From: Erigeron canadensis
Lineage: Eukaryota > Streptophyta > Magnoliopsida > Asterales > Asteraceae
DNA: 64,000 bases
Direction: 5' to 3'
NCBI RefSeq assembly: GCF_010389155.1
Contig: NC_057766.1
Coordinates: forward strand, 35,969,516 to 36,033,515
Translations under genes and position numbers: made by a program
The notes under the pieces: generated by a model
Database searches by the model: none
What the model saw: only the letters and a program-made list of their open reading frames with translations
What the model was told of the DNA's origin: nothing
Shown here: piece after piece, positions 39,901 through 50,556 of the stretch
Layout: every line of letters begins with the position of its first letter
Position numbering within the stretch: position 1 is the first letter of the stretch

Positions 39901-41216
39901 GCGTCCCTTAATTGATTCTACAAAAAAAAAATTATGAAATAAAACACAAAATACAAATAGTTGTGAACTTGTGATAGCCAAAACTGTCCAGAGCTGCATA
40001 AATATACCTCTAATTTAGCTTTGCTTTGTGAGACCAACCGCTTAAAACGCTTTTGATTTGTAAACTCAGTTTCTTTGAGAATACAAACTATCTACAAAAT
40101 ATAAAAATATAAGCTCTTTATAATTATAGAATTCCACAGAAGTAAGTTAACAGATGTTTATAAGTACTTCCAAATTCCAATTCCTTCGTATAATAGTGTT
40201 ATATATATTAGTGGGTTAAAACTGACAAATTTCAGAAGATATTTCCACCAAGTCATCTAAAATATTAGAATACTATGCCCATATGCCGTATGGCATCAAC
40301 AGATGAGGAACTTTAAAAGAACCAAGAAGAACATGGAAAGCACATGAGAATCTCATACCGAATATCCAACAATTAACTAGTCTCAAAAATAAAAACGATT
40401 TATCTTTGTAAATGAGTTCTCTTTTGTGGTGAGATTTTAGTATTTAATCAGATTAAGCATTATCGTTTCTACTTTAGTCAAAGGCCCACATCCAAGTAGA
40501 AGATCCATTAAAAGTCAAGGATACTTGCAGACTTATTATTTGATAGTTTTGATTATGCCCCTAATCGCCGGCCCGCATAAATGAAATCATTAATGCTATT
40601 GAATGATAGGGCTATACCTTTTTTATAAAGATAGAGAAACATAGTAAGTCTGACTACCATCAAGGTCAGAGAAAGTGTATTCATTACACAGAAAAAAATA
40701 GGAGCAATTCTAATAATAAATTTCGTGGTAGCTATTAATTTACCCTAGAAGGAAGAAGTAAACAAAGCAAAGAATGACTATGATTCTTCATAGACATGCC
40801 TAGATCACATGAAAGCTATAGGCTGACATGAACTTAACTTTCACCTTGAAACATACAATATACCAGAAAGCAGAAAGATCAGGCAGCAAATCTCCAAGAA
40901 ACCATTAAAAAACTTCAATTTACATGCCATAAAAACAAACATACCAAGTTCAATAGATCTTCAGTGTTTGCAGACATCGCTTTGCATCTAATCATCATAT
41001 GGCTCACAGGATCCTTTGAACCTTTCTTTGATGATGTGAAAGGGTACACTGATATTCCCCCCGTCTTCTCTCCGATCAACTTTTTAAGTTGTACGAAGTT
41101 CAATTCTTTTGTACCCATTTCAAGTAATGACCGACTGTTCAGCAACATAATATAAAACCTTTAAGAATATTGTGGCATAAAATTGACCAAAAAACAAGAA
41201 ATCTACGTGTGCATCT

Positions 41217-41271
<55 letters not shown>

Positions 41272-43361
41272 AGAGAATAAAACAACTCTAAGAATATTGT
41301 GGCCTAAAATTGACAAACACATATATATGCTAGTAATAGTATAGTACAAGTAGTCTGAACTTTCTTGGAAAAGCATACATGAACAGATACATGAACAAAG
41401 ACTTAACACGAAAACAATATAGTCACAAAATACCATTAAAACTTTATTAAACAAACAGATAACTTGTATTTGCGATCAATTAAGCTTTTAAGAATCTCGT
41501 CTACAATGATGAAGAGGACATACTGACACTGTGGTGGATAATGAGCGAGCACAAGGACTGAAGGATCACTTGTAAAATATATGGTAATGAATCACTCCAA
41601 GAGAAGGAACTAAATTCAAATATATAGCTTAACTAGATAGCTTAACAGGCTTGAAGCTTATATAGATACAAAATTCCAACATGGAACTTCAATAGAAACT
41701 ATTATGTGATAAAATAAGCCTATGCCATCAATCCAACTAAAAGTTCATTATCCCAATATAGGTTGGCAATGCTAAGAATTTACAAAATTACAAGTACCAA
41801 ATGCTTCGAATGATCAGAAAACTTAATTTAGACGCCACATGAGCATCTTACCAGAAAAGTGGAAGCAGGGGAAGAAGCTCAGACTTCAGTGAAGTCGAAT
41901 CAAATGCTAGATCTGCATACAGAACATCATTCGTTGGGAGATCATGCTGCAATACTTTTGCCCCATTAATATCTGCAACCTACAATTCCCAATATTGAAG
42001 TTCTATTAAATAATCATCAAACCATGAAACGATGCATACAACATATGATGATTATCAGTATTATCTTATATTACCTCGATTGGAACTTGAATATGTTTTT
42101 TGCGAATGTTTTGCGAAAAGAAGTTTGGAACCGCTTTTAGAACTTTTGGAGGGTTAAGTTGTAGATCACATGTCACACGAGCTAATGCAGCAAGATCTTC
42201 CCCGGTCATACTTGCTTTCAGTTTTTCTAAATTATATCTCTCTACTGATTCACGTTCAAAAGCCTTCTCTGGATCAGGCTGATTAAACTATTTTATACAT
42301 ACCCATTAGCATTTGCATACTTCACAACTGAAGGTCTACCGTAAATAAATTGTACCTGAACTTCAGCAGTCGAACGATGTGGATTATTCAAAATGAGTTT
42401 TTCTATCAATTGAGTGGGTAAAGCTTTTGATCCTTCCATTTCTACTCTAGCTCTCAGAACTGGCTTAGGCTGTTGGAAAAGAAAATCATACCAAATAAGA
42501 ATAATATTTTGGAGCTTTAAGAAGAATTGTTTGCGATTGCTAACTTTACGGACAAAAGTTTAACCTCGAATCCAAATATAACCGGTTTGAAATGAACAAC
42601 TTCTAATGTCATATTATAAGCTTATATCACTCTGAATAACTGGATAACCACAAGGAATTTTTGGAATCCAATCAGATTTTTTTTTAAAAAAAGCCTGTTA
42701 ATAAGCTGGTAAAACAATCGAAGAAATCATTAGAGCAAGAATAACTTACAATAGAGGGAACCATTAAGGCAAAGCCATGAGGAAATGATCCAGTATTGTT
42801 TTCCAAAAGAGAAGACTCAATTGAGCTTAACGAAGCATCCATAGCCTCAGAGTAAAAACCTTCATGTGCCAAGGAATTAAGGGCGGCTATCACATGATGT
42901 TCTTCAACTTTGTTGTCTTTAGATACATCCTTTGATCCAGGCTCAAGAAGAACTTTCTGAAGTTTTTCTTTATCCAATCGTGTCTTGAAAGAAAACAAGA
43001 TTTCAAATTGAGCTCCAAATATCCTTTGGCGTTTTAACCAGAATAATTTCTTGCGCAGTTCATGCCTTTTGGTATCCATAACCAACATCTCTTTGTTGAT
43101 TATCATATGAAACTGTTCTCTTGCCTTTTTATGAACATGAGGTGACTTCAACACAGTGAATAATGATCGTGTTGTAGGCAATCCGATCTTACGTGTGCCG
43201 GGTGGTAATTCCCAGTGAAGGTTTTTGTCAATTGACTCGAAAGATTTAATCATTATTTGCATTTTCGTGTTAGAGTCGGATTTGGCTCTCCTTGTTTCAT
43301 ACCGGGCAAGAACATTATTAGAAGAATTTTTAAGCAAAAACTTTCTGAGAGGAGAAGTCAT
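36933..43361 (-). CDS. RPS10: Chimera: mitochondrial ribosomal protein S10 fused to C-terminal half of presequence protease (PreP)
   Basis: Coding exons (minus): 43361-42750, 42469-42356, 42278-42075, 41979-41852, 41134-40945, 40091-40008, 39917-39820, 39445-39181, 38793-38631, 37977-37797, 37513-37442 and 37074-36933. The sum is 2253 bases, or 750 aa, with all junctions in frame. Residues 1-30 (MTSPLRKFLLKNSSNNVLAR, then YETRRAK) look like a mitochondrial presequence. Residues 34-137 are S10: RKIGLPTTRSLFTVLKSPHV and HELRKKLFWLKRQRIFGAQF. From ~150 the same exon continues into PreP sequence (AALNSLAHEGFYSEAMDAS, ENNTGSFPHGFALM), followed by LLEMGTKELNFVQLKKLIGE, KTGGISVYPFTSSKKGSKDP, GGISYLEFL, NTWLWDNIRVSGGAFGGLCD and YRDPNLLKTLDVYDGT. 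PreP's N-terminal M16 half with the zinc-binding HxxEH is absent. About 15-20 residues are missing at the exon 1/2 junction. The catalytic Tyr is Phe. S10 probably functions in the mitoribosome; protease activity is unlikely. Confidence 0.88.
38253..38606. mobile_element. hAT-type MITE in an intron of the RPS10-PreP gene
   Basis: Inverted ends CAAGGTTGTAAATAACG (38253-38269) and the complement of CGTTATTTACAACACTG (38590-38606) enclose many copies of the palindromic motif CCGTTATAACGG and CCGTTAA. Flanking 8-mers CATATAAG (38245-38252) and GCTATAAG (38606-38613) are an imperfect 8-bp target-site duplication, as expected for hAT elements. It is 354 bp with no transposase. It lies within the intron between coding exons 9 and 10. 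Confidence 0.65.
41219..41276. repeat. Compound CT/CA microsatellite in an intron
   Basis: A (CT)n run passes into (CA)n and then a short GAGAGAGA, inside the RPS10-PreP intron between 41852 and 41134. It is a likely polymorphic marker with no coding role. Confidence 0.95.
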
Positions 43362-43637
43362 TTTGTAGTTCACGGTCGTGAATCCAGGCAGTTGGGGAGA
43401 TACAGGAAACGTATTTGCTGGATATAACAAAAAAACAGACTCAAAACATAAAACAATAAAAAGGTAAAAGCCAATATGGGCAGGTTGGGTAACACATCAA
43501 AACATATCAGGTCAGATTGATCCACAAACAAATATGTCCATAGTCAAACTCTGTTTAGATAACAAATGTGTTAACTGTGATTACAAGGCAATGACAGTAA
43601 AACCTAAATCTTTAAAAAATAGTACGAGTTAACTTTG

Positions 43638-44148
43638 AGCGACTTAACTTTCACCTGGTTCAACTCATTTCACCCATCTCCCTTTTCTCTAACTTCAGAG
43701 CTTAAAACATTTGACCATTTTGAGATAGAACATGATTCAAAGAGCCAAGTATTAATACTAAATCACTATTAAACCCAATTATGTTCATTATAACGATCAC
43801 TAAACATGTTGGTCTCAGAGTAAAAAAAGTAGAAAAACCGATAGTGTTACATTTTCTTCTCCTTTTTTCCCCCGGGAAAGGCATATACTTGACACATATT
43901 TACACACCTGTCTTCGACCTCTAAGTTATAGGGTTACAAGGTTGATAAAATATAAACATGCGTTGGGCGACTTAACTTCCACCCAGTTCAATTCATTTAA
44001 CCCATCTCCCTTTTCTCTAACCTTAGGGATTAAAACATTTGACCATTTTGAGAAGGAGCACAACTCAAAGAGCCAAGTATAGATACTGAATTACATTTTC
44101 TTCTCTTTTTTTTCCCCGGAAAGGCATATACTTGACACATATTAGCGG
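43638..44148. repeat. Diverged direct repeat in the RPS10-PreP leader intron
   Basis: Two copies (about 43638-43903 and 43968-44148) share GCGACTTAACTT, CCCATCTCCCTTTTCTCTAAC, AAAACATTTGACCATTTTGAGA and GGCATATACTTGACACATATT. The second is shorter, lacking most of the middle of the first. Origin unknown. Confidence 0.65.
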
Positions 44149-44671
44149 TAGCTACTTAACCTCAAATACTACTAAGCCAAAAGGCCCTTTGGTCCAACAG
44201 CTTAATAAGCGGCGACTAGTTAACCTAGCTTAACCTTGTTAACATTCTAACATCCAATTAGTTCCACCAATCCCAACAACACTTAATTAGCGGTAACTAC
44301 TTAACCTCGGTCTAGCAACTCGCGTTGGGTTCAGGTTGGTAATAGCTGACGCAAACACGGCCTGATTACCTAATCATTTCGAAAACGCCAACCCTAACCA
44401 ACCTGATATAGCATTTTGTAATGCAATACAACATTTTGGGCCAAAAACTTCATCCTAATAAAAATAATTTATTCTTCAGGATTCCAAAAAGAAATATAAA
44501 ATGACCCAAAAATGTGAAATAATATTATAAATAAAACTTGAATAGCTAAATCATATTAGTGTCACAGTGAATATTATATGTAACAACAGATATAGAAAAT
44601 GAAAAAAAAATGAAGAAATAATTGGTAATAAAATGATGTGTTATATGTGATTAGCAAAAATGGGTTCTTAC

Positions 44672-44760
44672 TTTTTTGTGTGTGTCGCCGGCGATGGTGT
44701 GGCGGTGGATGGTGGCTGCGGCCTCTGAGATATATGAGAGTGACACACAGAATATGGTTT
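44672..44760 (-). other. Probable 5' UTR exon of the RPS10-PreP gene
   Basis: On the minus strand a leader-like segment lacking ATG and containing CCGCAGCCACCATCCACCGC ends with CACAAAAAA and a donor GTAAGAAC at 44671-44664. The next acceptor, TTATATCCAG, precedes 43417, which opens the exon holding the start codon at 43361. The resulting ~1.25 kb leader intron contains the direct repeat at 43.64-44.15 kb. The left (5') limit is approximate. Confidence 0.45.
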
Positions 44761-44879
44761 TCACAAGTGAGAGAGAAAATAAAGTTACTTACATAAACGG
44801 TCCTTTCTTTATAACAGGTTTTACCTTTAAGGTACTAGTATCAAAGTTTTTACACATTTAGTCCTTGACAAATTATTTC

Positions 44880-45260
44880 TGACAAGGTTGGAGAACTCAT
44901 GACTCGGACTCGACTCGGCGAGGGGAAGAGTCGGAAGTTTTTGGAGACTCGGACTCGACTAGGGGAGAACTCGGATTGTAATTTTACATATAAACATAAA
45001 TAAGTATTTTTGAAATTATGTGTAATAGAATTTTAAAAATATCTTCCAAACTTTAAATTTTAGCATAATTGTTTAAAAATGATAAGATAATAATTCAAAA
45101 CTTGAAAGTTAAACGTATGATTAGTTGATAAAATCACATTTCATCATCATTTTGTATGTATCAAGGTAAGAGAACTTGTGACTCGAATTCGACTCGGCAA
45201 GGTGGGGAGTCATGAATTTATTTTGGGTTCTCGGAGGAGTTTTACAACCATGATTTCTGG
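44880..45260. repeat. GACTCGG-rich repeat region upstream of the RPS10-PreP gene
   Basis: The motif GACTCGGACTCGACTCGGCGAGG at 44900 recurs degenerately at about 44945 and again at about 45180 (GACTCGAATTCGACTCGGCA). The arrangement resembles the ends of a small non-autonomous transposon, but termini and target duplications were not resolved. The rest up to 45884 is AT-rich and holds the 3' flank of the FTIP gene. Confidence 0.4.
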
Positions 45261-45884
45261 TTGACCTCTATGTTTTTTGCCGGCACGGGTCAAAAATAAT
45301 ACCCGTAGGTTTTAAACCCAAGCCATCAATCCAGATGCCTTTTTATTAATCGTCTTGATTTATTTTATTTTTAAAAGAAATTATTTTTTTTTTGCAACAT
45401 GTGTTCTTTATCTCAATTTTTTTTTCTAATTTTTCACATGACAAAAGATTAACGAAATAGGTCTACCTAGATAGCTATATGTGTAACTTTAAGGTTTTTT
45501 TTTTTTAATGTGTAACTTAAGTTAATAATTAGTTGTTTAGAAGCGTAAAAAAATGCAACATAAGTTTTGAAACATGGAAAATGATTCGTACTGCAGACTT
45601 TATCTAAGCTTAGGTACTGCCACATTAAAAAAATTACATATTAAATATTTGAATTTAACAAACATACACAACACCCCTGAATTTTATATAATCTCTCTGC
45701 TTTGCCTAAAATAGGTACATATTTTAACTAACTTTTCCCTTTAATTTAATTTAATGCAAGACAAACATGACGGACGTTAAGTTTTTCATTACAACAAATG
45801 CACCGAAATTGCTTATAACAATAATATTAAATAAGAATTTTTAATGATATTAAGAACGTAATTAGTGACATTTATAATATTGGG

Positions 45885-48176
45885 CTACAACATAAGATCT
45901 GCACCAGAGGGCAGCCTTCGAAAGAAATTTGCAGGCATGGAAGGTAGTTTGGTCCGAAACCTCGGATGTCTCAAATAGTAAAACACGATAAGAAGAGCAA
46001 CCACTTGAAATGGTGTCACATACAATACGATTGCGGCGATCAAACAAAATGTCACAAACAATGCCGACGCTCTTGGGTCACGCCAACTCAACAATGAGTG
46101 GAACCTTTCGCCTTGAGTTGCCAAGTCACCCGCTACGGTTTGAATCTTGCCTCCGATACTTCGTAAACGATCATATCTCATCCGAACTAAAGCCGACCCT
46201 TTAGAAGTTGGAAATGTGTCAAACTCCTCATCTAACTCTTCAGGGGATGCCGCGTCCGCGTATGATATTTTTATATCCATATGAGGAGGGTGCCTCGGTT
46301 TCCATCTGTACCTCCATATCCCGACGACAAAGAGGTACAGGAAAACCGTAGGCAGGATCAGCTCTGGCGTGAGTATAAGTATCACAAAAAGTACATGTAT
46401 TAAGAGTGTTGTGAGCGGATTTTTCCAATGGCATATCATGTCTAACCATTTTACCAACCCTACAAAGCCGCTAGCCACGTTTACTATGCGAAAGAAATTC
46501 GCTTTGCTCTTTCGTATGCTCCATATGTGCGCACCAACGTCCAACATGTATTCGACCACCTCTTTTTTCAAAGGGGGCTCGGCACGGGCTAACCTAGACG
46601 AGACTATTTGAGTCGCATGGTGCCTTAACATATCGGTTTGATGGATTGACAATGGATGCACATAATGCATTTTAGGCAAAATTGGCAGTGAGTATTTGTA
46701 CAACATGTTGATGTACGATGTGCACGAAAACCTCACAGCCAATTGTACCTCGCCCATTTTCTTTACACCGTTTGGGTGTAAAGCAATGAGTGGGTACGAG
46801 TGTGTATACACTCGTTCTGTCTCTAATGTTGATAACCGGATCCTCACTTTCCCGATCCTCGAATCTTTATTCGACGGATGTAAATGCCCGTTATCAAATG
46901 CACCAATTGTTATCACAGTACACGGATCATGAACCTCCCATGTATATTGCTCGTTCCAACACGGCGAAAAGTTATCAATAATGGTCCGTGTCCGAACCCA
47001 TTTACCTCCATATTTTGCAACACAATATGCATCCGTTGTTGCCCGTCCCTCTTTTGTTTTCATCGGTGACAACCCTTTCGCGCTTATAATCCCCAACTCC
47101 AAAATGCCAATGCTCGATTTCTTTAGTTGCTTAGCCGTTGGCGTTAGATCACTGCTATAGTTTGCTGACTCGTCCAAAACATGATACCCTCCATCCAAAC
47201 ACACTCTTAGATGAATTCGGCTAGCAAACTTTGTCTCTTTTTTTTCACCATCAATCACGGCATGTTTCTCAAGGTTGTGCCATCGCGATTGAACCGCTTT
47301 ATTGTCCCACCTTCGTTGCACGTTGTGAAATGGCAACAAACACTTGCCCACCTCCTCTTTGTTACATTCAACTGTTAACAGTAATGCCTCTTCAAATGGC
47401 TCGGCTGCTACGAAAACCAAGTCTTCATTCCAAATCGGGTTCACCGTCTTCACCCCAGAAATTTTAGTCGTTATCGATTGACCCCCCAACTTTACCTTCA
47501 CACACGATTCCACCGGCTTATTTATATCACTAGGAAGCAAATCTTGACACTCGATCACATTAACTCGAACATACCAAAGTTTCGGGGACAAGTAAACTTT
47601 TCCCCTAATATTTGATACGCCTTCTCTGATTGTGGCAGCATCAGAATGCCACGCTTCAGGGAAGCACTCATCAGCTTGAGTTCCTTTCCACACGGCGAGC
47701 ATAATCTCGCCGTGTTTAAGCTTATTGTCCCCCTTTTTATCTTCCAACTTGTACCATTGAGGTGCAAGTGGACTATCTGGTGGGACTCTTTTTGGAACAT
47801 CTTGAAGTTCAAAAAATATTTTTCCTATAAAATCATCCTTAACGAAATTTTTATCTTTAACATAAATTTCTACCACTGATGACTGAATCCGATCTTGTGA
47901 GAATGCAAAAACATGATCCCAAACCGGGTTCGATTTCTTTTCAAAGTGTCGTGTGACTCCTTTGTAGTTTCCTAGCTTGACTTCAACGTACGGATCACAA
48001 CCTCCGGTGACATCTTTAGGTGGTAAATCTTTGGCTTTGACTACTCGAACATAGAGATATTGCATTTGCTCAACAAGGTCGTAGGTGCTTGTAAGTTTAT
48101 CGCCATAGTTGCCTGATCCCGCGATTTTCGGGTTAGTTTCCTTTAGTGCAAATTCTTCTGGCGGTGGACGTTGCAT
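45885..48176 (-). CDS. FTIP/MCTP protein (multiple C2 domains and transmembrane region), FTIP3/4-like
   Basis: Intronless coding region of 763 aa; the family is usually about 770-800. The start MQRPPPEEFALKETNPKI matches the FTIP3/FTIP4 (MCTP3/4) N terminus. Three C2 domains lie at about 38-165, 200-310 and 355-485. The first keeps acidic loop residues (Asp55, Asp61, Asp108) in KDVTGGCDPYVEVKLG. The second lacks most of them and has a shortened loop (VECNKEEVGKC), so it probably does not bind calcium. The plant PRT_C region (about 600-763) has membrane segments at about 587-622 and 703-735 and ends RRLPSGADLML. Such proteins tether ER to plasma membrane, act at plasmodesmata and help move FT or STM. 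A TTTTCAG acceptor (48182-48188 region, minus strand) five bases before the ATG suggests a 5' UTR intron, which is common in this family. Confidence 0.95.
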   Translation of the reverse strand: MQRPPPEEFALKETNPKIAGSGNYGDKLTSTYDLVEQMQYLYVRVVKAKDLPPKDVTGGCDPYVEVKLGNYKGVTRHFEKKSNPVWDHVFAFSQDRIQSSVVEIYVKDKNFVKDDFIGKIFFELQDVPKRVPPDSPLAPQWYKLEDKKGDNKLKHGEIMLAVWKGTQADECFPEAWHSDAATIREGVSNIRGKVYLSPKLWYVRVNVIECQDLLPSDINKPVESCVKVKLGGQSITTKISGVKTVNPIWNEDLVFVAAEPFEEALLLTVECNKEEVGKCLLPFHNVQRRWDNKAVQSRWHNLEKHAVIDGEKKETKFASRIHLRVCLDGGYHVLDESANYSSDLTPTAKQLKKSSIGILELGIISAKGLSPMKTKEGRATTDAYCVAKYGGKWVRTRTIIDNFSPCWNEQYTWEVHDPCTVITIGAFDNGHLHPSNKDSRIGKVRIRLSTLETERVYTHSYPLIALHPNGVKKMGEVQLAVRFSCTSYINMLYKYSLPILPKMHYVHPLSIHQTDMLRHHATQIVSSRLARAEPPLKKEVVEYMLDVGAHIWSIRKSKANFFRIVNVASGFVGLVKWLDMICHWKNPLTTLLIHVLFVILILTPELILPTVFLYLFVVGIWRYRWKPRHPPHMDIKISYADAASPEELDEEFDTFPTSKGSALVRMRYDRLRSIGGKIQTVAGDLATQGERFHSLLSWRDPRASALFVTFCLIAAIVLYVTPFQVVALLIVFYYLRHPRFRTKLPSMPANFFRRLPSGADLML

Positions 48177-50556
48177 TTTTACTGAAAACTAATAAGGCTA
48201 CAAGGTTCAAAAGAAATGAGAATAAGTGTGCTTTGTTTAAAGAGACTTTTATGTAACGGTTGCAGGATTTTGGGTGAAAACAAAGAAGACAAATGATTGC
48301 ATTGTAAAAGGGAGAAATTTCAATAATGTAAGTTGCAAGCTGCCTGTTATAAGCAAATTAACTTAAGATTTCAGAATCCACACGTTACTATATAAATATG
48401 TATTAATTTTTATCTTTATACAATATATATAGAGAGGCTTAATTATACGTTTTTTGTTTGACTGGGTACAATATCAAGTTATGCACAAAATATATGTGCA
48501 TATGTATATATCAGAAATATATATGATGTAATGCAATCAGATTAAATACTCGTATATTCTGTATATATACTTGCGAACAGTGACCGAACGTGCATGGTCT
48601 CCAAGTAAATTAATACGTATTTTAGATGTGTCTAATAATCTTTTATTTTTTACAAAACAAAGAAACAATAAATTACGAAGTACGTATTTGTTAAGATGAA
48701 AAGTGTACCTATAAGTTTGTTTTTGTGTGTGTAAAGAATCGGGTGAAGGTTGAACCACCCACCAACTCTTTAAAGACTAGGGAATTTTAACCAATAACAA
48801 TCTAGCTACTACTAACACACATATATATAAGTTTCATATATTAAGTTAGTTGCATGATTGGTATAGTTTTTATCTGAACAAAAATATCGATTTGTAAATT
48901 GACAGTTTTATAACAGGCACATGCAAGTGCAGTTTCGAAATCATATCTTAAGGCATCCACTTATATCATGATCAAAGTTCTTTACAACATGATCGATAAT
49001 CATCGGGTAATACCAAATTCAATTTCCCAAAATTTGCTTAAGTCCCTTTCACAAAATAATTTCCATATGATAAACCAATCACCAAAAATTCCACTTTTCA
49101 GTTTTTATCTTCAAAAGTGTTTGGTTGATTGATTAGGTGACTTCCCCAAGTGTCCCATTCATGAAAACATCTATTTCTTGGTTAACATATTTTCAATAAT
49201 GGGATATCTAATTGTTTACTTTACTACTTGTCCAATGAAGCTCAACATCCGGATTAACACTTGGTTTAGTTAAATAAATATGATTGGGAAGCTTTCATGG
49301 GTCCAGAACCAAGTGCCATACTCAACCTACTAACAATATAATGGCTCATTGCACTATTTGGATGTTCCAAGAGCAAGTCTGAGAATTTAAGTGTACCAAA
49401 CGAGTCGGAAATAAAAAAAAAAAAAACATGTTGACCCCTAACAAATTCAAATGTATAATCAATTTTTCTTTTATAAATAACGACTACGTTATAAACAATT
49501 AGAAATAGTTTAGTACCCCAAAAAAATTGGCCCGGGATTGGAACCGAGTTTACCCCATTCAGGGCCCGCCCCCTGAATGTTTCTATCCAATTTGTTCAGA
49601 AAATATGCACATTCTTTTGGATATATCAAACAATCAATTTGGAAGTAAATGAGACGGAATTAAATCTTACTAAATAATTATCATAAATAAGTTTTGACAA
49701 CATAAGCATGCAAACTTATACTATAATATACACAAAAAAAATTGTTTGGTACGGTTGGTTTACAAATTAGCCTACTGCCTACCAATCCTATAATGCTAAT
49801 TCTTTACTTGCAGATATTCAGAGTACTTTATAACTTCTTTTTTTTTTATTGTCATTGTCATTTGTTGCTTGCTTAGCTAGAAATTCCTAATAATCATGCT
49901 TAATTTTAGTATCCATTCTAGGTAAAATACTTTATTTGCTGACACTAACAGGGTCATGCTTATGCAGCAACAGATATGGAGATCAAACCCAATGTAAAAA
50001 GTTATACAAGAATCAAAGCCGGACCTACCGGGTATCATAGTGTTCAATTCACTCACCAGATCCCATTGAAGGATTCAATATCTAAAAGCCATTTTGCTCA
50101 TACAGCCAAAATCTACCATTACTTAGTCATTATCCAAACTTTAAGCTGATTGGGTGGTGTGTAATTAGTTGATTATAATCATATTGTTGGTTTATATGAT
50201 TAATTATAAATCCTTGAGCTTATTGCCTAAAGTTTTTCACTTTGACAGATGCCCCTTGCTTTGTTTAGGTGTTGATATGGATTCTTGAAGTCTTCTTTTT
50301 TAAGAATGAAAAACAAAAAAGTCGCATATAAACCTTCAAAATTAGTGAGGAGATTTGTAATAACAAGAATCTCCAATTTGTAATATTAACTTGAATACAA
50401 AATTCGAATACAAATACTCAAATTTGAGATAACAGGCGGACATTTAATCCTAATTGAAACTAATCCAATCTTTGGCGATTTTTAGTTTGATACAGTGAAA
50501 TTATGTGAAAAAATTCTATGGGTTAACTTTATATCTAATCTAAATCTGGAGATTAC
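48177..50556. other. Intergenic, FTIP promoter side
   Basis: Presumed leader, leader intron and promoter of the FTIP gene, then AT-rich DNA. A short perfect inverted repeat, CATTCAGGG (49556-49564) and CCCTGAATG (49571-49579), forms a potential hairpin with a 6-base loop in an otherwise GC-poor area. No supported gene. Confidence 0.5.

Noticed and set aside
36933..43361. Plain pseudogene of PreP
   Set aside because: All twelve coding exons join with no stop or frameshift over 750 codons. The gene is truncated and altered but not visibly broken, so I call it a chimeric gene.
42684..43430. A 248-aa frame starting upstream of the rps10 Met
   Set aside because: The apparent start is TTG inside an intron and splice acceptor. 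The first real ATG is at 43361, and the last 21 residues lie past a good donor at 42749.
49556..49579. Hairpin as a terminator or regulatory structure
   Set aside because: A single short palindrome with no gene end nearby; plant polymerase II does not use such terminators.
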